Assembly: GCA_900768685.1 (NCBI GenBank)
Contig: CAAGDX010000020.1
Location: forward strand, 1 to 49,584
Origin: Bacteroidales bacterium
GTDB lineage: Bacteria > Bacteroidota > Bacteroidia > Bacteroidales > Muribaculaceae
DNA: 49,584 nt
Reading direction: 5' to 3'
Shown here: piece by piece, positions 24,793-34,371 of the stretch
Layout: each line of letters begins with the position of its first letter
How positions within the stretch are numbered: position 1 is the stretch's first letter
Program-made: the position numbers and the translations under genes
Notes under the pieces: generated by a model
The model's input: only the letters and a program-made list of their open reading frames with translations
Told to the model about the DNA's origin: nothing
Databases searched by the model: none

Positions 24793-27539
24793 TGGAACAA
24801 AACGAGAAAAAAGCACCCGTATTTGACGAGTTTCAGAGAGAAGTAATAAATCTGTCTTCCGGCTATAACCTTGTGCTTGCCCCTCCGGGTTGCGGAAAAA
24901 CGGCTATATTGGCGGAAAGAGTAAAAACTGCTGTAAATCAAGGCGTTTGCCCTGAGAATATGCTCTGCCTTACGTTCACAAACCGTGCTGCAAGAAATAT
25001 GCGTAGCCGTATGGAATGTGACGATTCCGCAAAAGTTTTTATTGGAAACGTTCACCGCTATTGCTCTAAATTCCTCTTTGAGAACGAATTAGTGCCAATG
25101 ACCACAGCCATTCTTGATGAAACGGACATTTTATCCATTATTCAGGAGTTGTGTGACAGCGATGTGACGGAACCTACGTATCAGCAGCGTGCTACTTACA
25201 TGGGTTACGTAAATCTTCAGCACCTCTTGCTGCAATACCGCCTTGGTCACGATAACTCCGTGATTCTCAATCCCGATTGCGTAAATTTCTCGCATCTTAG
25301 AGCATTGTGCAATGTGCTGAATCTGGAATACACTCGTGAAAATATTTTGCGTATTTACGATTGTATTCACTCGCCGGAAGATATTTCGCAATTACTCAAA
25401 AATCAGTGCTTTACATATACGGATTTGCTTGAACAATTTCTTTTTGCACATAAATACGAAGACTATAAGAACGAAAACAGTCTTATCGACTTTGACGATA
25501 TCCTTATTCTCCAATATGACTATCTTATTAAAAATGAGGGATATAAGCATTATTCATGGGTGCAGATAGATGAGGTGCAGGACCTTAATTCTCTGCAACT
25601 GGCAATAGTGGATTGCATCACGGAAAATGATGCCGTCACCATATATTTGGGCGATGAGCAGCAGTCTATTTTCTCTTTTATCGGTGCGGACTCAAGCACT
25701 CTGAGTATGCTGCGAGAACGCTGTGGAACAAATATTTACCATTTGCATAGAAATTACCGTTCGCCTAAGTATCTTCTTGATGTTTTTAATACTTATGCCA
25801 TCAATGTCCTTGGTGTGCCGGGCGACTTACTTCCTGAGTCACAGGGTGATGAAACTGCAAAACCGGGTGACCTTATCCTAAAGTATTCTCACGACAATGA
25901 AGCGGCTGTGAATGATATGCTCGCTCTTATCAATGATATAAAAGAGGAGGGGAAAACAGCCATAATTGTGCCTACAAATGCGGATGCAGATGCTTTTGCG
26001 GAAGCTGCCAAGGATTTGCCTCATTTCAAAATCTCCGGTACTGACTTTTTCTCCACAGAGCAAATAAAGTTGGCTTTAAATCACCTTAATGTGCTTGCTT
26101 GTGACACAAATTTCATGGCGTGGGCGAGGATTTTCCGTGGTATCGGTCTAACTACAAGTATGACTCAGTCTCGCCGTACAGTGAGTGTGCTTAAGGATTG
26201 TGCAATTTGCCCTTCAGACTTCTTATTATTTAAGGATACATCTTATATTTTGGAGTTTGCAAAGGCATACGACACCACGGAATGTGTGATTTTTGACACG
26301 GAAACATCAGGACTTAACGTTTTTGAAGATGATATAATCCAACTCGCTGCCATTAAGGTGAAAGACGGTAAAATTACCGGTAAATACAACGTGATTATGC
26401 ACACGGAGCAGCAAATCCCGGCTATGCTCGGTGATATTCCCAACCCGATTGTGGAGGAATACGCAAAAGCAGACCTTTGTGACAGAATGTCCGGTCTCAA
26501 AGGTTTTCTCGATTTTGCGGAAGGCTGTGTGCTGATAGGACATAATGTGGAATTCGATTGGCACATTCTGGACTTTAACTTGCGTAAATACTGCGGAATA
26601 AGTAACCTGAAAGAGCTTCATTCAGAATATTTCGACACACTTAAATTGGCTCGATTACTTTTACCCGAAACAAAAAGTTTCAAACTGAAAAATCTCCTTG
26701 CATTGCTACACCTTGAGGGCGAAAACTCGCACATGGCAGATGACGATATCGTGGCAACGAAATCACTTGCTGATGAACTTTTAAGCAGAATAAGTCGGCA
26801 GGATTTTAAGGATAAGCATTGCCGAATGTTGAGGCGTACGGAAGCGTTCCGTGAGAAATTCAAAACCATTTACGGTGCTCTTTATCTCAATGCAATAGAT
26901 TCTCTTTACCACCGTGGGAAACCTTACGCTATTGCTACAGAGATTCTTAATGTGAAAAATGCTTTGCTTAAAGATTCACTAAGCGAGGCTATGAACAAAA
27001 AAATGGAATACTTCATCAAACTTCTTATGCTCAAGGTTGATGAATCACAGGAGATAGACCAAATGTCGTCGCTTTACGAGCAAAATGCTTGCCTAAATCC
27101 GGACTTGAATACTTTCAAGGAAGCAGACCTTTGTGATACGGAACTCATCACGGAAAACCTATATATCTCCACTGTTCATAAAGCCAAAGGACTTGAATTT
27201 GACAATGTGGTAGTTTTTGGTGCTGTTGACGGTACATATCCTCATTTTGCTTCACAAAAACAGCATGAAAAAGATGAGGATGCCAGAGTGCTGTATGTGG
27301 CTCTTTCTCGTGCCAAACGTAGGCTAATACTCTCTGCATACGATTATTACAAGAAAACTACCGGTTGCGGCACCAAACTGTTTGAGAAAGGACTCAGCCC
27401 ATTTATCAAACCGTTAAAATCATATTTCACCACGCATAATTATTATTATCCGGGCAAGCGTTATCCGGCAGTACCACAGGACGAAGAAAGTCGTGCGGAA
27501 GAATCTCAGGAGCCATATTACAGTGACAGAGGACTGTAA
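24792..27539 (+). CDS. UvrD/Rep-type helicase with inserted DnaQ-like 3'-5' exonuclease domain
   Basis: 915 residues. Helicase motifs: Walker A APPGCGKT (30-37), LCLTFTNRAA (58-67), Walker B IDEVQD (259-264), GDEQQSIFSF (287-296), NYRSP (321-325), STVHKAKGLEFD (794-805), and LYVALSRAKRR (834-844). Between NYRSP and motif V, residues about 497-665 form a DEDDh exonuclease: FDTETSG (D502, E504), HNVEFDWH (D589) and HMADDD (H647, D652). Both active sites look intact. A 3'-5' helicase that can also trim 3' ends suggests a DNA repair or recombination enzyme. It is co-transcribed with apbE, with no functional link apparent. Confidence 0.92.
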   Translation: MEQNEKKAPVFDEFQREVINLSSGYNLVLAPPGCGKTAILAERVKTAVNQGVCPENMLCLTFTNRAARNMRSRMECDDSAKVFIGNVHRYCSKFLFENELVPMTTAILDETDILSIIQELCDSDVTEPTYQQRATYMGYVNLQHLLLQYRLGHDNSVILNPDCVNFSHLRALCNVLNLEYTRENILRIYDCIHSPEDISQLLKNQCFTYTDLLEQFLFAHKYEDYKNENSLIDFDDILILQYDYLIKNEGYKHYSWVQIDEVQDLNSLQLAIVDCITENDAVTIYLGDEQQSIFSFIGADSSTLSMLRERCGTNIYHLHRNYRSPKYLLDVFNTYAINVLGVPGDLLPESQGDETAKPGDLILKYSHDNEAAVNDMLALINDIKEEGKTAIIVPTNADADAFAEAAKDLPHFKISGTDFFSTEQIKLALNHLNVLACDTNFMAWARIFRGIGLTTSMTQSRRTVSVLKDCAICPSDFLLFKDTSYILEFAKAYDTTECVIFDTETSGLNVFEDDIIQLAAIKVKDGKITGKYNVIMHTEQQIPAMLGDIPNPIVEEYAKADLCDRMSGLKGFLDFAEGCVLIGHNVEFDWHILDFNLRKYCGISNLKELHSEYFDTLKLARLLLPETKSFKLKNLLALLHLEGENSHMADDDIVATKSLADELLSRISRQDFKDKHCRMLRRTEAFREKFKTIYGALYLNAIDSLYHRGKPYAIATEILNVKNALLKDSLSEAMNKKMEYFIKLLMLKVDESQEIDQMSSLYEQNACLNPDLNTFKEADLCDTELITENLYISTVHKAKGLEFDNVVVFGAVDGTYPHFASQKQHEKDEDARVLYVALSRAKRRLILSAYDYYKKTTGCGTKLFEKGLSPFIKPLKSYFTTHNYYYPGKRYPAVPQDEESRAEESQEPYYSDRGL

Positions 27540-27571
27540 ATATTTTCCTTACAAGGGGGCATAGTTCTCTA

Positions 27572-27652
27572 TAAAATCCCTAAATACCCTAATTACCCTA
27601 AATACTCTAAATACTCTAAATACTCTAAATACCCTAAATACCCTAAATACCC
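27572..27652. repeat. 9-bp tandem repeat, core TAAATACCC/TAAATACTC
   Basis: Nine units in exact 9-bp register, starting at 27572 (TAAAATCCC) and ending at 27652. The last six are TAAATACTC or TAAATACCC with a single varying base. It lies between the helicase gene and the rpsL promoter in a 466-nt gap. The rest of this gap is AT-rich and holds the rpsL promoter at 27829-27860. No other gene is supported there. Confidence 0.95.
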
Positions 27653-27828
27653 TTTATTCTTGAGCTTCCGCTTTGTGATTTCACGTTAAAAAATATTTAT
27701 CACTGTTAAATAAATTGAAATTCATCAAAAACACTTGCAATACATGTGGATAAATAGGGCAAAAGAAGCCGGACCGGGGGATTGCACTCAAATTCCGCAA
27801 AAATAGCAATAAAAAAGTTGCAGAAATG

Positions 27829-27860
27829 TTTGGTAATTAGAGAAATAAGTCGTAAATTTG
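27829..27860 (+). promoter_or_regulatory. Main promoter of the ribosomal protein cluster
   Basis: TTTG (27829-27832), a 20-nt spacer, TAAATTTG (27853-27860) gives a near-perfect Bacteroidota promoter. It leaves a leader of about 140 nt before rpsL. Confidence 0.88.
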
Positions 27861-28005
27861 CACAGTTTTTCAGACTATGTAAGCACTCCTTCGCGACTAA
27901 CTATCTGAATGTTAGGAAAGTAGGTGTGTGTAAGTATGTGTGTGAAGCAGTATTAACAAAAATATAAAAAGTAATAAAAATTAAGTAACTAACAAAAGAA
28001 CTAAG

Positions 28006-28395
28006 ATGCCAACGATTCAGCAATTAGTAAGAAAAGGACGTGTAACTCTTGAAGACAAGAGTAAATCTCCTGCACTTGACTCATGCCCTCAGCGTAGAGG
28101 CGTATGTGTTCGTGTGTACACTTGTACTCCTAAAAAGCCTAACTCTGCAATGCGTAAAGTTGCACGTGTTAGATTGACTAACGGAAAAGAAGTAAACTCT
28201 TACATTCCGGGAGAAGGTCATAACTTGCAGGAGCACTCAATCGTGCTTGTACGTGGCGGTCGTGTTAAAGACCTTCCGGGTGTACGTTATCACATCGTAC
28301 GCGGCACGCTTGATACATCAGGTGTAAAGGATCGCACTCAGCGTCGCTCTAAATACGGAGCTAAGCGTCCTAAAGCAGGTGCAGCTAAGAAGTAA
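28006..28395 (+). CDS. rpsL: 30S ribosomal protein S12
   Basis: 129 residues. The decoding-centre loops TPKKPNSAMRK (41-51) and VKDLPGVRYH are wild type, with no known streptomycin-resistance substitution. First gene of the cluster, behind a consensus promoter. The next gene, rpsG, is 177 nt away, an unusually long gap with two hairpins. Confidence 0.99.
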   Translation: MPTIQQLVRKGRVTLEDKSKSPALDSCPQRRGVCVRVYTCTPKKPNSAMRKVARVRLTNGKEVNSYIPGEGHNLQEHSIVLVRGGRVKDLPGVRYHIVRGTLDTSGVKDRTQRRSKYGAKRPKAGAAKK

Positions 28396-28433
28396 TCGCC
28401 AAAAATTTTGACGGTGAAGTAACTAAAAGCACC

Positions 28434-28470
28434 ACGAGAAAAATTATTAACAGTTTTTAATCTCGTTTTT
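28434..28470 (+). promoter_or_regulatory. Terminator-like attenuator hairpin between rpsL and rpsG
   Basis: ACGAGA plus A's (28434-28443) pairs with TTTT and TCTCGT (28455-28466), followed by five T (28466-28470). A partial intrinsic terminator inside the operon. A second hairpin, AACGATG/CATCGTT (28500-28521), follows it. In E. coli, S7 represses from this same intergenic position. Confidence 0.6.
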
Positions 28471-28572
28471 GATAGTCACAAGCTGACAACGGTTGAGTAA
28501 ACGATGCAAGAGAACATCGTTGAAGAAGACACCAGCCAAGCCTACAAAAACAAAAAATGACAAACAACTCAA

Positions 28573-29049
28573 ATGAGAAAAGCAAAACCAAAAAAACGTC
28601 TTGTATTGCCGGATCCGGTGTTTGGAGACGTACGTGTTTCTAAATTCGTCAACCACCTTATGTATGACGGAAAAAAGAACACTTCTTATTCAATTTTCTA
28701 CACTGCACTTGAGATTGTGAAATCCAAATTGCCACAAGAAGAACTCACTGCTCTTGACATTTGGAAAAAAGCACTCGAAAACATCACTCCGCAAGTAGAA
28801 GTAAAATCTCGCCGTGTGGGTGGAGCTACTTTCCAGGTCCCAACTGAAATCAGACCTGACAGAAAGGAATCAATATCAATGAAGAACCTCATTCTTTACG
28901 CACGCAAACGTGGCGGCAAAACTATGGCTGACAAGCTCGCTGCAGAAATAGTTGACGCATTTAACCTCCAGGGCGGTGCTTACAAACGTAAAGAAGATAT
29001 GCACAAGATGGCTGAAGCTAACCGTGCTTTTGCACATTTCCGTTTCTAA
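28573..29049 (+). CDS. rpsG: 30S ribosomal protein S7
   Basis: 158 residues, normal length. Typical MRKAKPKKR start and GGATFQVPTEI core. It assembles the head of the small subunit. It sits after a structured 177-nt gap and 49 nt before fusA. Confidence 0.99.
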   Translation: MRKAKPKKRLVLPDPVFGDVRVSKFVNHLMYDGKKNTSYSIFYTALEIVKSKLPQEELTALDIWKKALENITPQVEVKSRRVGGATFQVPTEIRPDRKESISMKNLILYARKRGGKTMADKLAAEIVDAFNLQGGAYKRKEDMHKMAEANRAFAHFRF

Positions 29050-29098
29050 TAATATTAACCAATTCATTGATATTTTCCAATAAATCAACTCACTGAAA

Positions 29099-31225
29099 AT
29101 GGCTAAATCAGACGAAAATCTTAAATATACGCGTAATATCGGTATCATGGCTCACATCGATGCCGGTAAAACCACTACTTCCGAGCGTATTCTGTTCTAT
29201 ACCGGTCTTACTCACAAAATCGGTGAAGTTCACGATGGCGCTGCTACCATGGACTGGATGGAACAAGAGCAAGAACGCGGTATTACTATCACTTCCGCTG
29301 CTACTACAGCTTTCTGGAAGTACAATGACGAAAAATATAAAATTAACTTGATCGACACTCCGGGACACGTCGATTTTACTGTTGAAGTTGAACGTTCCCT
29401 CCGTGTACTTGACGGTGCTGTGGCTACTTTCTGTGCTGTAGGTGGTGTTGAACCACAGTCAGAAACAGTTTGGCGTCAGGCAGACAAGTACAATGTGCCT
29501 CGTATCGGTTACGTAAACAAAATGGACCGCTCCGGTGCAAACTTCTTTGAAGTTGTTCGCCAGCTTAAAGAAGTCCTCGGTGCTAATCCATGCCCAATAC
29601 AAATCCCTATCGGTGCTGAAGAAACTTTCAAAGGCGTTGTTGACCTTATCAGAATGAAAGCTATCTACTGGCACGATGAAAGTATGGGCGCTGACTATTC
29701 TGTTGAAGATATTCCATCAACTCTCCAAGACGAGGCAGACGAATATCGCGACAAAATGCTTGAGAAAATCGCTGAATACGACGATGACCTCATGGCTAAA
29801 TACTTCGACGACCCAAGCACTATCACAGAAGAAGAAATCAAACGTGCACTCCGTGCCGCTACTATCAAAATGGACATTGTTCCTATGATTTGCGGTTCTT
29901 CTTTCAAAAACAAAGGTGTTCAGTGCCTCCTCGACGCTGTTGCTGCTTATCTCCCAAGCCCTGTTGATACTCCGGCTGTTGAAGGTCACGCAGTAGGCGA
30001 TGAAAACAAAGTTGAAGTTCGCCACCCGTCAAGCGACGAACCAATGTGTGCTCTTGCGTTCAAGATTGCTACAGACCCATACGTAGGACGTCTCTGCTTC
30101 TTCCGCGTATATTCAGGAAATATCGACGCAGGTAGCTACGTTCTCAATACTCGTTCCGGCAAGAAAGAACGTGTTTCACGTCTTTTCCAAATGCACTCAA
30201 ACAAGCAAAACCCGATGGAACGCATCGGCTGCGGTGATATCGGTGCCGGCGTAGGTTTCAAAGATATCCGTACAGGTGATACTCTCTGTGCAGAAGATGC
30301 TCCAATCGTACTTGAAGCTATGGACTTCCCGGATCCTGTAATCGGTATCGCTGTTGAACCAAAAACTCAAAAAGACCTTGACAAACTCGGCGTTGGTCTC
30401 CAGAAACTTGCTGAAGAAGACCCGACATTCCGCGTGCAGACAAACGAAGAAACAGGTCAAACTGTTATCTCCGGTATGGGTGAACTTCACCTCGATATCA
30501 TTATCGACCGTCTCCGTCGCGAATTCAAAGTTGAATGTAACCAAGGTCGTCCACAAGTTACATACAAAGAAGCTATCACTCGCCCTGTGGAACTTCGCGA
30601 AGTATTCAAGAAGCAAACAGGTGGTCGCGGTAAATTCGCTGATATCATCGTACGCGTAGAACCGGTTGACGAAGGCTTTGAAGGTGGATTGCAATTTATC
30701 GACGAAGTTAAAGGTGGTAACATTCCTAAGGAATTTATCCCATCTATCCAGAAAGGTTTCCAGACCGCAATGAAAAACGGTGTGCTCGCAGGTTACCCTG
30801 TAGAACAACTTAAAGTAACCGTTATCGACGGTTCTTTCCACCCGGTTGACTCCGACCAGCTTTCATTCGAGCTCTGTGCTATCTCAGCATTCAAGAAAGC
30901 TTGCGAAAAAGCAGGTCCGGTACTTATGGAACCTATCATGAAGATAGAAGTTGTAACTCCGGAAGAAAGCATGGGTGACGTTATCGGTGACCTTAACAAA
31001 CGCCGCGGACAGGTAGAAGGCATGGAAACAAGCCGCTCAGGTGCACGCGTTGTTAAAGCCAAAGCACCTCTTGCAGAAATGTTCGGATACGTTACAGCAC
31101 TCCGTACTATCACTTCAGGACGTGCTACTTCCACAATGTCTTTCAGCCATTACGCAGAAGTAAGCAACTCTATAGCAAAAGCAGTCTTGACAGAATGTCA
31201 GGGCAGAGTAGATTTATTGAAATAA
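29099..31225 (+). CDS. fusA: Translation elongation factor G
   Basis: 708 residues, full length. G1 is AHIDAGKT (18-25), then DTPGHVDF and NKMDRSG. GTPase that drives translocation on the ribosome. The usual neighbour tuf is missing, and rpsJ follows after 15 nt. This arrangement is usual for Bacteroidales. Confidence 0.99.
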   Translation: MAKSDENLKYTRNIGIMAHIDAGKTTTSERILFYTGLTHKIGEVHDGAATMDWMEQEQERGITITSAATTAFWKYNDEKYKINLIDTPGHVDFTVEVERSLRVLDGAVATFCAVGGVEPQSETVWRQADKYNVPRIGYVNKMDRSGANFFEVVRQLKEVLGANPCPIQIPIGAEETFKGVVDLIRMKAIYWHDESMGADYSVEDIPSTLQDEADEYRDKMLEKIAEYDDDLMAKYFDDPSTITEEEIKRALRAATIKMDIVPMICGSSFKNKGVQCLLDAVAAYLPSPVDTPAVEGHAVGDENKVEVRHPSSDEPMCALAFKIATDPYVGRLCFFRVYSGNIDAGSYVLNTRSGKKERVSRLFQMHSNKQNPMERIGCGDIGAGVGFKDIRTGDTLCAEDAPIVLEAMDFPDPVIGIAVEPKTQKDLDKLGVGLQKLAEEDPTFRVQTNEETGQTVISGMGELHLDIIIDRLRREFKVECNQGRPQVTYKEAITRPVELREVFKKQTGGRGKFADIIVRVEPVDEGFEGGLQFIDEVKGGNIPKEFIPSIQKGFQTAMKNGVLAGYPVEQLKVTVIDGSFHPVDSDQLSFELCAISAFKKACEKAGPVLMEPIMKIEVVTPEESMGDVIGDLNKRRGQVEGMETSRSGARVVKAKAPLAEMFGYVTALRTITSGRATSTMSFSHYAEVSNSIAKAVLTECQGRVDLLK

Positions 31226-31240
31226 TAAAAGAAACACAAT

Positions 31241-31546
31241 ATGAGCCAAAAAATTCGCATCAAACTCAAATCTTACGACCATAACCTCGTGGATAAATCC
31301 TCAGAGCAAATCGTAAAGACAGTGAAGGCTACAGGTGCAGTTATCAGCGGTCCTATTCCACTGCCTACTCACAAACGCATCTTCACAGTAAACCGCTCTA
31401 CATTCGTGAACAAAAAATCACGCGAGCAGTTCCAACTTTCTTCTTACAAACGCCTCATCGACATCTTCAATGCAACAGCTAAAACAATCGATGCATTGAT
31501 GAAGCTCGACCTCCCAAGCGGTGTTGAAGTTGAAATCAAAGTGTAA
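31241..31546 (+). CDS. rpsJ: 30S ribosomal protein S10
   Basis: 101 residues. GPIPLPTHK and the STFVNKKSREQF stretch fit S10, which also binds NusB in antitermination. A 100-nt gap with a pyrimidine-rich tract precedes rplC. Confidence 0.99.
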   Translation: MSQKIRIKLKSYDHNLVDKSSEQIVKTVKATGAVISGPIPLPTHKRIFTVNRSTFVNKKSREQFQLSSYKRLIDIFNATAKTIDALMKLDLPSGVEVEIKV

Positions 31547-31646
31547 TACATATTATCACAATACGCATTCACTCTTCTCCTCTCTCCTTATTATATAATA
31601 CACAAAACAAAAATTTTTATTAACAAAACTTTTAATAACTACAGAA

Positions 31647-32264
31647 ATGCCAGGATTAATAGGAAAAAAAATCGGAATGACATCCGTTTTCAGTGCCGAC
31701 GGTAAAAATGTGCCGTGCACTGTTATCGAAGTAGGTCCTTGCGTAGTTACTCAGGTTAAAACCGCAGAAAAAGACGGTTACGAAGCTATCCAGCTCGGTT
31801 TTGAAGACGTAAACGAAAAACACGTATCAAAACCTGAAATGGGTGCTTTCAAAAAAGCAGGAGTAACTCCAAAGCGCCACTTGGCCGAGTTCAAAGGATT
31901 TGGTGACCAATACAAATTGGGCGACACCATCAGCGTTGACTTCTTCTCAGAAAGCGATTTCGTTGACGTTATCGGCACATCAAAAGGTAAAGGATTCCAA
32001 GGTGTTGTAAAACGCCACGGTTTCGGTGGTGTAGGTCAAGCTACACACGGTCAGCACAACCGTCTCCGCAAGCCGGGTTCTATCGGTGCATGTTCTTATC
32101 CAGCAAAAGTATTCAAAGGTATGAGAATGGCAGGACAGACCGGTAACGCTCGTGTTACAGTGCAAAACCTTCAAGTTGTGAAAGTTATCGCTGAACACAA
32201 TGTATTGATGATAAAGGGTTCAATCCCCGGTAGTAAAGGTTCAATCGTAATAATTGAGAAATAA
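31647..32264 (+). CDS. rplC: 50S ribosomal protein L3
   Basis: 205 residues. MPGLIGKKIGMTSVF start and the GQATHGQHNRLR segment near the peptidyl transferase centre are typical. Overlaps rplD by one nucleotide. Confidence 0.99.
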   Translation: MPGLIGKKIGMTSVFSADGKNVPCTVIEVGPCVVTQVKTAEKDGYEAIQLGFEDVNEKHVSKPEMGAFKKAGVTPKRHLAEFKGFGDQYKLGDTISVDFFSESDFVDVIGTSKGKGFQGVVKRHGFGGVGQATHGQHNRLRKPGSIGACSYPAKVFKGMRMAGQTGNARVTVQNLQVVKVIAEHNVLMIKGSIPGSKGSIVIIEK

Positions 32265-32884
32265 TGGAACTCGCAATATATAACATTAAAGGAGAAGACA
32301 CAGGACGCCGTGCCGTTCTGAACGATTCTGTCTTCGCAATCGAGGCTAACGAGCATGCATTGTATCTCGATGTTAAACAGTATTTGGCTAACCGTCGTCA
32401 AGGTACCCACAAATCTAAAGAACGTAGTGAAGTATCCGGCTCTACTCGCAAACTCCACAAGCAAAAAGGTGGTGGTGGCAGCCGTATCGGTGATATCAAC
32501 TCTCCGCTTCTCGTTGGTGGAGCTCGCGTTTTCGGTCCACGTCCTCGTGACTACAGATTCAAACTTAACAAGAAAGTAAAACAGCTTGCTCGCAAGTCTG
32601 CTCTCTCTGTTAAAGCTGCTGAAAATAGCATTGTCATCGTTGAAGACTTCTCTTTTGAGGCACCAAAGACTAAAGAATTCATAAAAATTGCTAAAAATCT
32701 TAAAATTGACGGCAAAAAAGTACTTCTCGTTTTAGCATCTCAAGAAAAAAACGTATTTTTGTCACTCCGTAACGTGCCCGGTGCATCAGTGATGAATGCA
32801 ACGGACATCAATACGTACTCATTGCTCAACAACAACGCTATTGTCATCACTGAGAGTAGCCTTGAAGTGATTAATAACTTTTAA
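32264..32884 (+). CDS. rplD: 50S ribosomal protein L4
   Basis: 206 residues. The extended loop reaching the exit tunnel (QKGGGGSRIGD) is present. In gammaproteobacteria L4 represses the S10 operon. No matching leader was found before rpsJ here. Confidence 0.99.
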   Translation: MELAIYNIKGEDTGRRAVLNDSVFAIEANEHALYLDVKQYLANRRQGTHKSKERSEVSGSTRKLHKQKGGGGSRIGDINSPLLVGGARVFGPRPRDYRFKLNKKVKQLARKSALSVKAAENSIVIVEDFSFEAPKTKEFIKIAKNLKIDGKKVLLVLASQEKNVFLSLRNVPGASVMNATDINTYSLLNNNAIVITESSLEVINNF

Positions 32885-32904
32885 ACCATAGAGAGGAACA
32901 AGAC

Positions 32905-33195
32905 ATGGAAATTACAATCAAACCGATAGTTACCGAGAAAGCTACTAAGCTTACAGAAAAGCTTAATCGCTACGTTTTTCGTGTTTCTCCGGATGCTAAC
33001 AAGCATCAAATCAAATCCCTCGTGGAGAAACTTTATGGTGTAAAAGTCGTTAATGTTAACACTTTGGTTGTCAGAGCGAAAAACAAATCTCGTTGGACAA
33101 AAAGCGGACTTCTCCGCGGTAAGTCTGAAAGCTACAAGAAAGCATTCATCACTGTAGCAGACGGACAAGTAATAGACTTTTATAGCAATATCTAA
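32905..33195 (+). CDS. rplW: 50S ribosomal protein L23
   Basis: 96 residues. IKPIVTEKAT start. Sits at the tunnel exit and docks trigger factor and SRP. Between rplD and rplB with short gaps of 20 and 8 nt. Confidence 0.99.
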   Translation: MEITIKPIVTEKATKLTEKLNRYVFRVSPDANKHQIKSLVEKLYGVKVVNVNTLVVRAKNKSRWTKSGLLRGKSESYKKAFITVADGQVIDFYSNI

Positions 33196-33203
33196 ATAAT
33201 AAA

Positions 33204-34031
33204 ATGGCAGTAAGAAAATTAAAGCCCACTACACCGGGGCAAAGACACAAAGTTATTGGCGTTTTCAAAGGTACCATCACTGCTACCACGCCAGAGAAAT
33301 CTCTTACAGTCGGTAAAAAAAGCACCGGAGGACGTAACTCCGAAGGACATCTGACCACTCGATACCTTGGTGGCGGACACAAACGCAAATACCGTATCAT
33401 AGACTTTAAGAGAACAAAAGACGGTGTACCCGCCATCGTAAAAAGCATTGAATACGACCCGAACCGTTCGGCTCGTATCGCATTGCTCTATTATGTTGAC
33501 GGTGCTAAAGCTTATATTATCGCACCCAACGGACTCGAAGTTGGTGCCACTGTTGTGAGTGGAGCAGATGCTGCTCCGGAAGTTGGTAACGCTCTTCCTT
33601 TGAGCGCTATCCCGGTTGGTACACTCGTTCACAACATTGAGTTGCGTCCGGGTCAAGGAGCATTCCTTGCCAGAGCAGCCGGCACATTTGCACAGCTCGT
33701 TTCGAGAGAAGGCAGCTATGCAATCATCAAATTACCTTCAGGCGAGACACGTAAAATCCTTGCAGCTTGTAAAGCTACCGTAGGTGTTGTTGGTAACAGC
33801 GAACATTCACTTGAACGCTCCGGTAAAGCAGGACGTTCTCGTTGGCTTGGTCGTCGTCCACACAACCGTGGTGTTGTAATGAACCCTGTGGATCACCCGA
33901 TGGGTGGTGGTGAAGGACGTGCGTCCGGAGGACACCCGCGTTCACGTAAGGGTCTTTACGCTAAGGGTCTTAAGACACGTGCTCCAAAGAAGCAATCTTC
34001 AAAGTACATCATTGAAAGAAGAAAAAAGTAA
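33204..34031 (+). CDS. rplB: 50S ribosomal protein L2
   Basis: 275 residues, usual length. Contains HKRKYRIIDF and NPVDHPMGGGEGR, where the conserved histidine lies near the peptidyl transferase centre. Confidence 0.99.
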   Translation: MAVRKLKPTTPGQRHKVIGVFKGTITATTPEKSLTVGKKSTGGRNSEGHLTTRYLGGGHKRKYRIIDFKRTKDGVPAIVKSIEYDPNRSARIALLYYVDGAKAYIIAPNGLEVGATVVSGADAAPEVGNALPLSAIPVGTLVHNIELRPGQGAFLARAAGTFAQLVSREGSYAIIKLPSGETRKILAACKATVGVVGNSEHSLERSGKAGRSRWLGRRPHNRGVVMNPVDHPMGGGEGRASGGHPRSRKGLYAKGLKTRAPKKQSSKYIIERRKK

Positions 34032-34052
34032 TCTGATTAAAAATCATCAACT

Positions 34053-34322
34053 ATGAGTCGTTCATTAAAAAAAGGCCCGTTTATCAGCGTTAAACTTGAA
34101 AAGAAAGTTGCTGCGATGGAAGAATCCGGCAAAAAGGCTGTAATCAAGACTTGGAGTCGTGCTTCAATGATTGCACCTGAATTTGTTGGACACACTTTCG
34201 CAGTTCACAACGGAAATAAGTTTATCCCTGTGTATGTAACTGAAAACATGGTAGGTCATAAATTAGGAGAATTTGCTCCTACTCGTACTTTCCGTGGACA
34301 CGCAGGTAACAAGAAAAAATAA
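34053..34322 (+). CDS. rpsS: 30S ribosomal protein S19
   Basis: 89 residues. MSRSLKKGPF start and the VGHKLGEFAPTRTF end are typical. Binds S13 in the head of the small subunit. Confidence 0.99.
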   Translation: MSRSLKKGPFISVKLEKKVAAMEESGKKAVIKTWSRASMIAPEFVGHTFAVHNGNKFIPVYVTENMVGHKLGEFAPTRTFRGHAGNKKK

Positions 34323-34371
34323 TCGAGGCCCGATAATAAAATAATTTTGAATAAAAAAGAAATTAAATAAA

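Noticed and set aside
27572..27652. CRISPR array
   Set aside because: Units are 9 bp and contiguous, with no spacers and no cas genes.
27745..27753. Perfect DnaA box (TTATCCACA on the - strand)
   Set aside because: It is a single box; no cluster of boxes is near, so an origin is not supported, although an AT-rich repeat lies about 90 bp upstream.
27782..27967. 61-codon open frame in the rpsL upstream region
   Set aside because: It has no ATG start and spans the consensus promoter, so it is not a believable gene.
31567..31590. Pyrimidine-rich tract between rpsJ and rplC
   Set aside because: No hairpin, promoter box or terminator accompanies it; too little to call.
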